From Pyramidobacter piscolens W5455 (GTDB lineage: Bacteria > Synergistota > Synergistia > Synergistales > Dethiosulfovibrionaceae), in contig NZ_ADFP01000121.1 in the NCBI RefSeq assembly GCF_000177335.1, positions 1 to 64,000 on the forward strand: DNA of 64,000 bases, given 5' to 3'. The position numbers were made by a program, and so were the translations under genes. Below are positions 56,595 to 64,000 of the stretch, in pieces (within the stretch, counting starts at the first letter, position 1; every line of letters begins with the position of its first letter). Under the pieces are notes generated by a model. That model was given only the letters and a program-made list of their open reading frames with translations. It did no database searches and had not been told where the DNA came from.

Positions 56595-57685
56595 GACAGC
56601 AATGGACCGATGAGCATCACATGCGTCAGGCTCTTGATCTGGCGCTGCGCGGCCTAGGCAAAACGACGCCCAACCCTATGGTCGGCTGCGTGATCGTCAA
56701 AGACGGCGAAGTGGTCGGCCGCGGCTGGCACGACCATCTCGGCGGACTCCACGCCGAGGCGGCGGCCCTACGCGACGCGGGAGACAAGGCGCGCGGCGCC
56801 ACGGTCTATGTGACGTTGGAGCCATGCAGCCATCAGGGGCGTCAGCCGCCCTGCGCTCCGGCCCTGGTGAAGTCCGGCGTCACGCGTTGCGTCTGCGCCG
56901 TCGGCGATCCCAACCCGAAAGTCAGCGGCCGCGGCCTGAAAATTTTGAGCGACGCCGGCGTCGAAACCGTCTGCGGCGTGCTTGAAAAAGAAGCGTCGTG
57001 GCTGAACCGCGGTTTTTTCTCCCTGCAGACGCGCCGCCGTCCCTGGGTGACGCTCAAGGCCGCCCTGTCGCTGGACGGCTCCATGGCCTTGGCCGACGGA
57101 ACCAGCCGGTGGATCACCGGCGAAGCGGCGCGCGCCGAGAGCCATCGCCTGCGCGGCGAGAACGACGCGATCCTGATCGGTTCGGGAACCTTGCGGCACG
57201 ACGATCCGGCGCTGACCGTCCGCGCCGTGGAGGGCCCGTCGCCGCGCCCCGTGATCCTCTGTTCCGACGCCGCCGTCTTGAAGGGGAACTACAAAGCCCT
57301 GCGCCGCGACGCGATCGTTTTCGTCCCCGAAGGAACGGCTGTTCCGCCCGAACGGAGCGGACGCGTTTATGCCGTTTCGTCGTCCGCGGGCCGTCCCGAC
57401 CTGAAAGCCGCGCTGGAAAAACTGGCGGAGCTGGGGCTTGCCCGCGTACTGGTGGAAGCGGGGCCGACAATCTGCTCGGCCTTCATCGCGGCCGGGCTGG
57501 CCGACGAATATCAGCTTTTCGTGGCCCCCGTGTTCACGGGCGAGGGACGGAAAATCACCGGCTCGATTCGTTTGCGGCGCATGGACGACGCCATCCCCAT
57601 GACGCTGCGCGACGTCCGCACCGCGGGGCGCGACCTGTGGCTCGAAGGAGGAAATCCATGTTCACTGGACTGGTTGAAGCAGTAG
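56591..57685 (+). CDS. ribD: bifunctional diaminohydroxyphosphoribosylaminopyrimidine deaminase / reductase
   Basis: 364 residues; ATG overlaps uvrC by 4 bp. Two steps of riboflavin synthesis. Deaminase zinc motifs GGLHAEAAAL (His-Ala-Glu) and VTLEPCSHQGRQPPC; reductase domain after about residue 145 (VTLKAALSLDGSMALADGTS, LIGSGTLRHDDPALTVR). A family-typical layout. Confidence 0.96.
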   Translation: MRQQWTDEHHMRQALDLALRGLGKTTPNPMVGCVIVKDGEVVGRGWHDHLGGLHAEAAALRDAGDKARGATVYVTLEPCSHQGRQPPCAPALVKSGVTRCVCAVGDPNPKVSGRGLKILSDAGVETVCGVLEKEASWLNRGFFSLQTRRRPWVTLKAALSLDGSMALADGTSRWITGEAARAESHRLRGENDAILIGSGTLRHDDPALTVRAVEGPSPRPVILCSDAAVLKGNYKALRRDAIVFVPEGTAVPPERSGRVYAVSSSAGRPDLKAALEKLAELGLARVLVEAGPTICSAFIAAGLADEYQLFVAPVFTGEGRKITGSIRLRRMDDAIPMTLRDVRTAGRDLWLEGGNPCSLDWLKQ

Positions 57686-58311
57686 GGACGATCGTCGCCG
57701 TCTCCCGCCGCGGGGATGTGACCGTTTTCCGCGTCGGCGCTCCGTTCGCCGGCGAACTGAAACGCGGCGAATCGGTGGCCGTCAGCGGCGTCTGCACGAC
57801 CGTGACCGAGCGCGACGGCGCTTCGTTCGCCGTGGAACTGACCGGCGAAACCATGAACGCATCGCGATTTTCCTTCGTTACCACGGGCGAGCGCGTCAAC
57901 CTCGAACGGGCGCTGCCGGCCGACGGCCGGCTGGACGGGCATTTCGTGGCCGGGCACGTGGACGGTACCGCTCTGGTCATGTCGCTGCGCCGCGGCCGCC
58001 ACGCGGCCGATCTGTGGCTGAACCTGCCGCAGGATCTGGCGCGCTACGTCGTGCGCAAGGGCTCGCTCTGCGTCGACGGCGTCAGCCTGACCGTCGCGGC
58101 GGTGGAAGGCAACGCCTGCTCCGTGGCCGTGATCCCGGAGACGTTGGCGCGCACGACCCTCGGAACTCTGGCGGCCGGCAAAAAGGTGAACGTCGAGACC
58201 GACCTGATCGCCCGCTACGTGGAAAAGCTGATGGGGCTGGAAGCGCCGCGCGACGCCTCGAAAACGCCGCCTGAATTGACGGCGGAGCGGCTGGCGCGGA
58301 TGGGCTGGTAA
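57658..58311 (+). CDS. ribE: riboflavin synthase, alpha subunit
   Basis: 217 residues. Converts two lumazines into riboflavin. Two lumazine-binding repeats: MFTGLVEAVGTI at the start and DGHFVAGHVDGTALV opening the second; CVDGVSLTVAAVEGNACSVA is the SLT motif of repeat two. GGAGG precedes the ATG, which overlaps ribD by 28 bp. The usual ribBA gene is not between ribE and ribH here. Confidence 0.95.
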   Translation: MFTGLVEAVGTIVAVSRRGDVTVFRVGAPFAGELKRGESVAVSGVCTTVTERDGASFAVELTGETMNASRFSFVTTGERVNLERALPADGRLDGHFVAGHVDGTALVMSLRRGRHAADLWLNLPQDLARYVVRKGSLCVDGVSLTVAAVEGNACSVAVIPETLARTTLGTLAAGKKVNVETDLIARYVEKLMGLEAPRDASKTPPELTAERLARMGW

Positions 58312-58421
58312 TTTCGCGGCGGCGATTTTTCGCTTTCCGGCTTGGATTATGCCCGGAATGATGTAAAATCAGCGCAGAGAATGTTGATTTTTTATAAAAG
58401 AATTTTGCAGGAGGAGTGTCC

Positions 58422-58898
58422 ATGAAAGTAGTTCAGGGGAATTTAGTCGCCCAGGGCGAGCGTTACGCAATCGTCGTGTCGCGTTTCAACGAACTGATCT
58501 GCGGCAAGCTGGTGGAGGGGGCCAAAGACGCGCTCGTGCGTCACGGCGTGAAAATGAACGAATTCGACGTTTACTGGGTGCCCGGGGCCTGGGAACTGCC
58601 GCTGACCGTGAAGGAACTGGCCCTTTCCGGCCGTTACGACGCGGTGGTTGCGCTCGGAGCGGTGATCCGCGGCGACACGCCTCATTTCGAGTACGTCTCC
58701 GCCGAAATGTCGAAGGGGCTGGCCGCCGTCGGCTTGGATCATCGCGTGCCCGTCGCCTTTGGCGTGCTGACCACCGAGAATCTGGAGCAGGCCCTGCTCC
58801 GCGCCGGCAGCAAGGCCGGCAACAAGGGAGCCGAAGCGGCGCTGGCCGCGCTGGAAATGGTGTCGCTGCTGAGGCAGATCCGCGAGAACAAAGAATAG
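58422..58898 (+). CDS. ribH: 6,7-dimethyl-8-ribityllumazine synthase
   Basis: 158 residues. Forms lumazine from the RibD-pathway pyrimidine and dihydroxybutanone phosphate. VVSRFNELICGKLVEGAKDA, WVPGAWELPLTVKELA, ALGAVIRGDTPHFEYV (catalytic His) and FGVLTTENLEQALLRAG are all typical. ATG 58422 lies five bases after GGAGGAG. A gap of 110 bp from ribE suggests its own signal. Confidence 0.96.
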   Translation: MKVVQGNLVAQGERYAIVVSRFNELICGKLVEGAKDALVRHGVKMNEFDVYWVPGAWELPLTVKELALSGRYDAVVALGAVIRGDTPHFEYVSAEMSKGLAAVGLDHRVPVAFGVLTTENLEQALLRAGSKAGNKGAEAALAALEMVSLLRQIRENKE

Positions 58899-58929
58899 AT
58901 TTTGATAACTGAGGAAGGAGACTCCTGCC

Positions 58930-60216
58930 ATGCTCGATATACATATGATTCGCGAGGACACGGAGGCCGTCAAGGCCTATCTGAAAGCGAGAAACAACGA
59001 CTTCGACGTCGACAAAGTGCTGGCGCTCGACGACGAACGCAAGAAACTGCTGGCTTCCGTCGAAGAGGTCAAGGCCCGGCGCAACGCCGGTTCCAAAGAA
59101 GTCGGCAGGATCAAGGCAGCCGGAGGCGACGCTGCCGCCGTCATGGACGAGATGAGAAGGCTCGGCGAGCAGATCAAGGCCGACGACGCCCGCGTGGCCG
59201 AGATCGACGAGGAACTTCGCGAGCTCATGCTGCAGATCCCCAACCGTCCCGACGCCACCGTGCCCGTCGGCAAGGACGAGACCGAAAACGTGGAAGTGCG
59301 CCGTTGGGGCGCGCCGCGCCGTTTCGATTTCGAGCCCAAGGCTCATTGGGACGTGGCCGAAGCCTGCGGACTGCTCGATTTCGAGCGCGGCCCCCGCATG
59401 GCTCAAAGCCGCTTTACCGTCTTCAAGGGATTGGGCGCCCGACTCGAGCGCGCGATCATGAACTACATGCTTGACATGCATACCCAGAAGCACGGCTATA
59501 CCGAGTTCAACGTCCCCGTGATGGTCAACTCCGAGTCGATGCTCGGCACCGGCCAGCTGCCCAAGTTCGCCGAGGATCTCTACAAGGTCGAGAAGGACGA
59601 TCTGTGGATGATTCCCACCGCCGAAGTGCCGCTGACCAACATGCACAACGGCGAGATGCTCAGCGAGAGCGAGCTGCCCAAATATTACACGGCCTACACG
59701 CCGTGCTTCCGCCGCGAATCCGGCAGCTACGGGCGCGACGTGCGCGGCATCATGCGCCTGCACCAGTTCGACAAGGTCGAGATGGTGAAGATCTGCACGC
59801 CCGAGAGCAGCTGGGACGAACTCGAAAAGCTGACCGGCAACGCCGAGGAAGTGCTGCAGGGGCTCGGGCTGCCGTATCGCGTCATCGTGCTCTGCACCGG
59901 CGACATGGGGTTCGGCTCCGCCAAGACCTACGACGTGGAAGTTTGGCTGCCCAGCCAGAACTGCTACCGCGAGATCAGCTCGTGCAGCAACTGCGTCGAT
60001 TTTCAGGCGCGCCGCATGAACACGCGCTATCGTCCCGCCGACGGCGGCAAGCCCCGCTACGTTCACACGCTGAACGGTTCCGGTCTGGCGATCGGTCGCA
60101 CGCTGATCGCCGTGCTCGAAAACTGCCAGAACGCCGACGGCTCCGTCGATCTGCCCGAAGCTTTGGTCCCCTACATGGGCGGCGTCAAGCACATCGAACC
60201 GCTCGGCAAAAAGTAA
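58930..60216 (+). CDS. serS: seryl-tRNA synthetase
   Basis: 428 residues. N-terminal coiled-coil arm (LDIHMIREDTEAVKAYLKAR to about residue 100) that holds the long arm of tRNA-Ser, then a class II core: TAEVPLTNMHNGEM, YTPCFRRESGSYGRDVRGIM (motif 2) and NGSGLAIGRTLIAVLENCQN (motif 3). AGGAAGGAGAC precedes the ATG. Terminator downstream. Confidence 0.97.
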   Translation: MLDIHMIREDTEAVKAYLKARNNDFDVDKVLALDDERKKLLASVEEVKARRNAGSKEVGRIKAAGGDAAAVMDEMRRLGEQIKADDARVAEIDEELRELMLQIPNRPDATVPVGKDETENVEVRRWGAPRRFDFEPKAHWDVAEACGLLDFERGPRMAQSRFTVFKGLGARLERAIMNYMLDMHTQKHGYTEFNVPVMVNSESMLGTGQLPKFAEDLYKVEKDDLWMIPTAEVPLTNMHNGEMLSESELPKYYTAYTPCFRRESGSYGRDVRGIMRLHQFDKVEMVKICTPESSWDELEKLTGNAEEVLQGLGLPYRVIVLCTGDMGFGSAKTYDVEVWLPSQNCYREISSCSNCVDFQARRMNTRYRPADGGKPRYVHTLNGSGLAIGRTLIAVLENCQNADGSVDLPEALVPYMGGVKHIEPLGKK

Positions 60217-60253
60217 ACGCTCGTCCGCCACACAAAAAATCGATACGGTCCGG

Positions 60254-60297
60254 AAAAAAGGACGGTTCGGCGCAGCTCCGCCGGACCGTCCTTTTTT
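60254..60297 (+). terminator. terminator after serS
   Basis: GGACGGTTCGGCG pairs with CGCCGGACCGTCC (one G-T-type mismatch), flanked by AAAAAA and TTTTTT, so it can act on both strands. The rest of the gap up to 60568 has only a weak promoter-like TACAAT at 60470 and no gene. Confidence 0.9.
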
Positions 60298-60568
60298 GCC
60301 GCCAAGTTTTCCGCTGGCCGTAAATTTTTGGAAAGGGCTCTCGCCGCCGCATCGCGTTCGCTTTGATAAAGAACGGACGCTTCTGACGCGACGGCCTGCT
60401 CGCGGTCGTTTTCCTTCGTCTTCCCGGCCGATGACGCAAAAAGGGATTTTTTTTTATCAATAACTCTGATACAATGTTTAAGACGAGCCGAGGCGAGCGT
60501 TTCCCGTCCGTTCTCAAGATTGCAGACTGAAATCTTTCAGGTGAAAGTATAAAAGGGAGGAATCGGCT

Positions 60569-62308
60569 GTGACGTTGCCGTTCACCGCTGACGCGATCGT
60601 GCCGCTGCTTCTGGTGGCGGCCGGATGTGTGGCGCTTCAGCGTTTTTTCAGGAAAAAACTGAGCCGAGATCAATATTTCTACATGAGAGACCTTTCGCTG
60701 ATGACGGTGATGATGCTGCTGGCTTTGTGGAGCGGTAGCGACCGCATCGAAGCGCTGGTGGCCTGTTCGTTGCTGTCCATGGTGGTGGGGCTGGCGGAGC
60801 GGGCCCGGCCGGGAAAAGGTTTCTTTGCCTTTATCGTTTTGCCGGGACTGATTTTTGCCCTGACAGGGCAGCCGATTTCGTTCGTCTCTTCCAGCGGTTC
60901 CGCGTTTCTGTATCTGTCTTCGTGGCAGTCCATTCTGCTGACTACGGCGTGGATGACGCTGTTCCCCGTGCTGTTCCGGCGGCTCGACCAGGTGCCGGGG
61001 CTGGCGGGGCATCTGTTGGGCGTCAGCCTGTCGCTGATGGTCGCGGTGACGTATTTTTCGCGCCAAAATCTGAGCGAGGCGTTCCTGGTCTCGGTCGTGT
61101 CGCTGGTGTTGGTGGGCGCGTACTGGAGCCGGCTCGGCCATCAGTTCCGCCAGCTGGGAACGCCGCTTGCGTCCTTGTGGGGCACGCTGGTGGCGGGGAT
61201 TTCCATCATTGGCGTCAGCAAGGGGATCACGCTCACGGCGCTGATGGTGATCCCGCTGGGCTTTTACGCCGTGCCGCTGGTGGAGCTGTCGCTGGGGCTG
61301 GTCAGTCATGCGTTCACACACGGACAGACTCGCGCGGCGCCCGACCTTTACAGCCGCGTGATCGAGCGCGGCGTGGACCATCCGGCGGCGGTCCGTCTGG
61401 TGACGGAGATCTGCCTGTTGGTGGGGGGATCGGTAGCTCTGATGCAGCTGATCCCCGATTCCGCCGCGCTGAAAATGGCGGTGCCGGCGATGGCGGGCGT
61501 ATTGCTGCTGGTGCTGTGGGGCGTGCACGGCGGCCGGCGCACGCGCGCCGACGATCATGCGCTGTGGGGCGTACGGATCGACGGGATCTCCATGAACTAC
61601 GCGCTGTCGAAGAGTCTGGCCTGGCTCAAGAGCTCCGAGCCGGGTTTTCGCATGGTGGTGACGATGAACGCGCTGGGGCTGAACGAAACGCGCTCCGACG
61701 CGGAGTTCCGCCGCATCGCCAACGCGGCCGATCTGAACCTGCCCGACGGTGCCGGGCTGGTCTGGGCGTTGAGAAAGCTGAAAGTGCCCGTGGTGGAACG
61801 CATCGCCGGCATCGATTACATGGACCGGCTCTGTCGTCTGGCGGCGTCGGAATCGTTGCCCGTGTACCTGCTGGGCGGCCGCCCGGGCATCGCCCGCCGC
61901 GCCGCGGAACGCCTGCAGGCGGAATACCCCGGCTTGGTCGTTTCCGGTTGTTACGACGGCTATTTCGACCGCGCTTTTTCCGGCGAAGTTGCCGGCAACG
62001 TGCGCGGCAGCGGCGCCAAAATCCTCTTTGCGGCGCTGGGAATGCCGGCGCAGGAGAAGTGGCTCGACTCGCAGCGCGCGAATCTGGACGGGATCCTCTG
62101 CGTCGGCGTCGGCGGCAGTTTCGACGTTTACGCCGGGGTGTTGAAGCGGGCGCCCCGTTTCTGGCAGAAAATCGGCTGCGAATGGCTCTATCGCCTGTTC
62201 CAGGAGCCGTGGCGGCTGAAGCGCGATTTCCAGCTGCTGTCCTTTGTGCTGGCGGTGTTCCGCGAGCGGTTCAACGTATTCCCGTGGAGAGAGAACGATC
62301 ATGCGTAA
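60569..62308 (+). CDS. fusion of a degenerate WecA/MraY-like membrane domain with a WecG/TagA-type glycosyltransferase
   Basis: 579 residues. The first about 330 form roughly ten membrane helices. LYSRVIERGVDHPAAVRLVT stands where polyprenyl-phosphate sugar transferases have their His-rich HLHHRLLRRGLSHRQA loop, but the catalytic Asp/His residues are gone. The C-terminal 240 residues are a GT26 enzyme: FRMVVTMNALGLNETRSDAE, LNLPDGAGLVWALRKL (Asp-Gly motif), VERIAGIDYMDRL, FAALGMPAQEKWLD and VGVGGSFDVYAGVLKRAP. It likely adds a ManNAc-type sugar to a lipid-linked precursor, with the dead transferase as membrane anchor. Overlaps the next gene by 8 bp. Confidence 0.8.
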   Translation: MTLPFTADAIVPLLLVAAGCVALQRFFRKKLSRDQYFYMRDLSLMTVMMLLALWSGSDRIEALVACSLLSMVVGLAERARPGKGFFAFIVLPGLIFALTGQPISFVSSSGSAFLYLSSWQSILLTTAWMTLFPVLFRRLDQVPGLAGHLLGVSLSLMVAVTYFSRQNLSEAFLVSVVSLVLVGAYWSRLGHQFRQLGTPLASLWGTLVAGISIIGVSKGITLTALMVIPLGFYAVPLVELSLGLVSHAFTHGQTRAAPDLYSRVIERGVDHPAAVRLVTEICLLVGGSVALMQLIPDSAALKMAVPAMAGVLLLVLWGVHGGRRTRADDHALWGVRIDGISMNYALSKSLAWLKSSEPGFRMVVTMNALGLNETRSDAEFRRIANAADLNLPDGAGLVWALRKLKVPVVERIAGIDYMDRLCRLAASESLPVYLLGGRPGIARRAAERLQAEYPGLVVSGCYDGYFDRAFSGEVAGNVRGSGAKILFAALGMPAQEKWLDSQRANLDGILCVGVGGSFDVYAGVLKRAPRFWQKIGCEWLYRLFQEPWRLKRDFQLLSFVLAVFRERFNVFPWRENDHA

Positions 62309-62768
62309 CGAAATGGTGACCGCCGAGCAGCTGATGAAGCGCGACCTGACCGCCGTCATGGCCGAAGACACCGTCGAAGACGCCATGCACGTGTTGCGCA
62401 GCCACAGCCTGAGCGGCGTTCCGGTCGTGGACGATCAGTGGCGTCTGGTGGGCTTCCTTTCGGAATCGGACATCCTCCGCTCCGTGCTGCCGTCGTATCT
62501 GGAGATCCTTGCGCAGGACTCTTTTCTCTACGGCGAACATGAACTGCTGGTAAAAAAATTTTCGCAGGTCCGCGCCGGCGTCGTGCGCGATTACATGCAG
62601 GCGTGCTGCCAGTCGGTGCAGCCGGAGACGAATATCATGAACGTGGCCGATTTGATGCTGCGTCTCAAAGTGAAGCGCCTGCCCGTCGTCGAAGGCCGAC
62701 TGCTGATGGGGATCATCGACCGGAGCGATCTGTGCGAGTATCTGATGAATTCCGGGAACGCCTCATGA
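62301..62768 (+). CDS. CBS-domain pair protein
   Basis: 155 residues. Two CBS motifs: MKRDLTAVMAEDTVEDAMHV to GVPVVDDQWRLVGFLSESDI and YMQACCQSVQPETNIMNVAD to LPVVEGRLLMGIIDRSDLCE. Such pairs bind adenosine nucleotides and act as regulators. It overlaps the genes on both sides, between the glycosyltransferase and ATPase genes, and may sense energy state. Confidence 0.85.
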   Translation: MRNEMVTAEQLMKRDLTAVMAEDTVEDAMHVLRSHSLSGVPVVDDQWRLVGFLSESDILRSVLPSYLEILAQDSFLYGEHELLVKKFSQVRAGVVRDYMQACCQSVQPETNIMNVADLMLRLKVKRLPVVEGRLLMGIIDRSDLCEYLMNSGNAS

Positions 62769-63094
62769 CGCCGAAAGAAAACGAGTCGCGCTGGAAAGAT
62801 CAGTTGCATCAACTGGCGGCGGCGCAGCAGGCACGTACGCTCGCTTTGGAGCGGGAGCTCGAGGCTCGCGTACGGGAAGCGGAGCAACGGGCGCGTCTCA
62901 TGGTGGAGAATACGCTGAAACATTGCGACGAGATGCAGAAAAGCAGAATCGCTGCTTACGAGCGCGAGACGCAGCGTCTTCTCGAACAGGCGCGCGGGGA
63001 ATCGGAACGCCGCTGTGCCGAAGCCGCCTGCGCGCCGATGGATGCGGAACTGGATCGCGTCTGGGCGGCGATGAGCGGAGAGGAGGCGCGCTGA
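62765..63094 (+). CDS. coiled-coil stalk subunit of a V/A-type ATPase (subunit H/G-like)
   Basis: 109 residues, nearly all one long charged helix (QQARTLALERELEARVREAE, QRLLEQARGESERRCAEAAC). ATG overlaps the CBS gene stop and its stop overlaps the next ATG. This size and place directly before the subunit I gene is the usual start of V/A-ATPase operons, where it forms the peripheral stalk. Confidence 0.7.
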   Translation: MTPKENESRWKDQLHQLAAAQQARTLALERELEARVREAEQRARLMVENTLKHCDEMQKSRIAAYERETQRLLEQARGESERRCAEAACAPMDAELDRVWAAMSGEEAR

Positions 63095-64000
63095 TGATCG
63101 AAAAAATGTGCCGGCTGTCGATGGCGGTCCCGGAATCTCTGGGGATGGATTTTATCGACTTCCTGCAGGCCGATGGGCGCGTCCATCTGATCCTGCCTTC
63201 CGAAGAACCGCGCTGCGGCGATCTGGCGGAGCGCCTTGTGGTGTTGCGCGAGAAGCTGCGCGCCGTGGTGGAAACGCTGGAAGAGGGCTCCGTCCTCGCT
63301 GTGGCGGAAGACCGGCCGGCCGCGGCCGACGCGGAAGTGGAGCGGATCCTGTCCGAATCCTTTGCTCTGACCGTTCCCGAGCTGGAAAAAAGCGTGGAGA
63401 AATTTCAGGCCGATCTTGCCCGCGTCATGAAAGGTCATGAGCGTCTCGCCGATGAACAAAGCCTGCTCGAGCGCATTCTCGCGCAGCTGGGAACGTTTGC
63501 TTTCAAGGACTCGGCGGGACGGCGGTGCCTGCTCTGGTGGGTGGCGAAAGACCTTTGGCCGCTGGCGCAGAGGCAGATCGAACGTCATTGCGCCGACGGC
63601 GAGAGAACCCTGTTTCACGTGCACGACACCGCCAAAGAGGATCAGCTGCTGGTTGAGCTCTCGGTACCGGCGGCGCAGGTTCCCGCCGTGGCGGAAATCC
63701 TGCACGGCATCAGCGCGGCGTTATGGACGCCGCCGCCTCAGTACGCCGGTAAAAATTACGCTGAAAGTATAGAACTGATGAAACGCCGTCTGTCGGAGAT
63801 CCAGTCCCTTCTCAAGGCGGAGCAGTCTGCCCTTGCCGCCATGAGAAAACAATGGGGGCCTCGACAGAAGGCGTTTTTTTTGCTGATCGACCGCAAGGTC
63901 GACCAGTATCATGTCTTCAGCTGCTGCGACCGAGTCGGCGGCGCGCTGCTGGTCGAAGGCTGGATGCCGCAGGACGGGCTGGAAGATTTTCGTGCCAGGC
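63094..64000 (+). CDS. V/A-type ATP synthase subunit I, N-terminal part (cut by window end)
   Basis: About 302 residues are present and the frame runs off the window. MIEKMCRLSMAVPESLGMDF opens it, followed by a long coiled coil (FQADLARVMKGHERLADEQS) and alpha/beta cytoplasmic lobes; LLIDRKVDQYHVFSCCDRVG then LLVEGWMPQDGLEDF is the typical subunit I stretch just before the membrane domain. This subunit links stalk and membrane ring. Confidence 0.8.
   Translation, partial: MIEKMCRLSMAVPESLGMDFIDFLQADGRVHLILPSEEPRCGDLAERLVVLREKLRAVVETLEEGSVLAVAEDRPAAADAEVERILSESFALTVPELEKSVEKFQADLARVMKGHERLADEQSLLERILAQLGTFAFKDSAGRRCLLWWVAKDLWPLAQRQIERHCADGERTLFHVHDTAKEDQLLVELSVPAAQVPAVAEILHGISAALWTPPPQYAGKNYAESIELMKRRLSEIQSLLKAEQSALAAMRKQWGPRQKAFFLLIDRKVDQYHVFSCCDRVGGALLVEGWMPQDGLEDFRAR

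Noticed and set aside
60185-62386. 733-codon minus-strand ORF opposite the glycosyltransferase fusion
   Set aside because: Arg/Gln/His-rich shadow; the plus-strand gene has clear domain motifs and codon bias.

Overview
The window is a piece of a GC-rich bacterial chromosome that carries one complete-looking temperate podophage genome. The host genes (a small GAAC-type sigma factor, galE, cysS, uvrC, ribD-ribE-ribH, serS, the start of a V/A-type ATPase operon, a small CxxC protein often labelled Hsp90 in related genomes) and the diderm-type lysis genes of the phage (spanins) suggest an anaerobic Gram-negative of the Synergistota, possibly Pyramidobacter-like. The taxon is an inference from gene content and codon use.

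Left chromosomal flank (1-7060): end of a 4Fe-4S protein, a sigma factor, a candidate small RNA, a large membrane phosphoglycerol-transferase-like sulfatase, a small ORF, galE, then a 210-bp duplicated segment that holds the 3' end of a phage integrase gene, a terminator and the 3' part of tRNA-Leu(CAA).

Prophage (about 7061-50426, 43.4 kb): a T7-like genome with an integrase. Order: single-subunit RNA polymerase under a host-type promoter that contains a perfect palindromic operator; a 510-bp structured non-coding region; a T7-like replication block (SSB, endonuclease I, amidase, HU-like protein, primase-helicase, DNA polymerase, ThyX, exonuclease, dNMP kinase-like protein and many small ORFs); a virion block (gp7.3-like, portal, scaffold, capsid, tail tubes A and B, two collagen-like fibre proteins); an unusual fibre-linked island with a radical SAM/SPASM enzyme; lysis (holin, Rz, Rz1); terminase; internal virion proteins 14, 15 and 16. 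Then comes an AT-rich region with a 20-bp-period iteron-like array, leftward lysogeny genes (membrane protein, winged-helix regulator), a long non-coding stretch, a low-GC accessory cassette with a MazF/PemK-like toxin, a broken antirepressor gene, and the integrase next to tRNA-Leu.

Right flank (50427-64000): the intact tRNA-Leu, a low-GC membrane sulfatase that appears split in two frames, then GC-rich housekeeping genes up to the V/A-ATPase subunit I gene cut by the window end.

The most interesting signals are (1) the radical SAM/SPASM gene inside the tail-fibre locus, two genes after a fibre protein with a Cys-rich C-terminal tail; (2) a four-copy hairpin element with compensatory base changes at module borders; (3) the palindromic operator in the RNA polymerase promoter, which suggests how a T7-like phage is kept silent as a prophage; (4) the iteron-like array; (5) two virion genes whose Shine-Dalgarno sequences point to AUA start codons.
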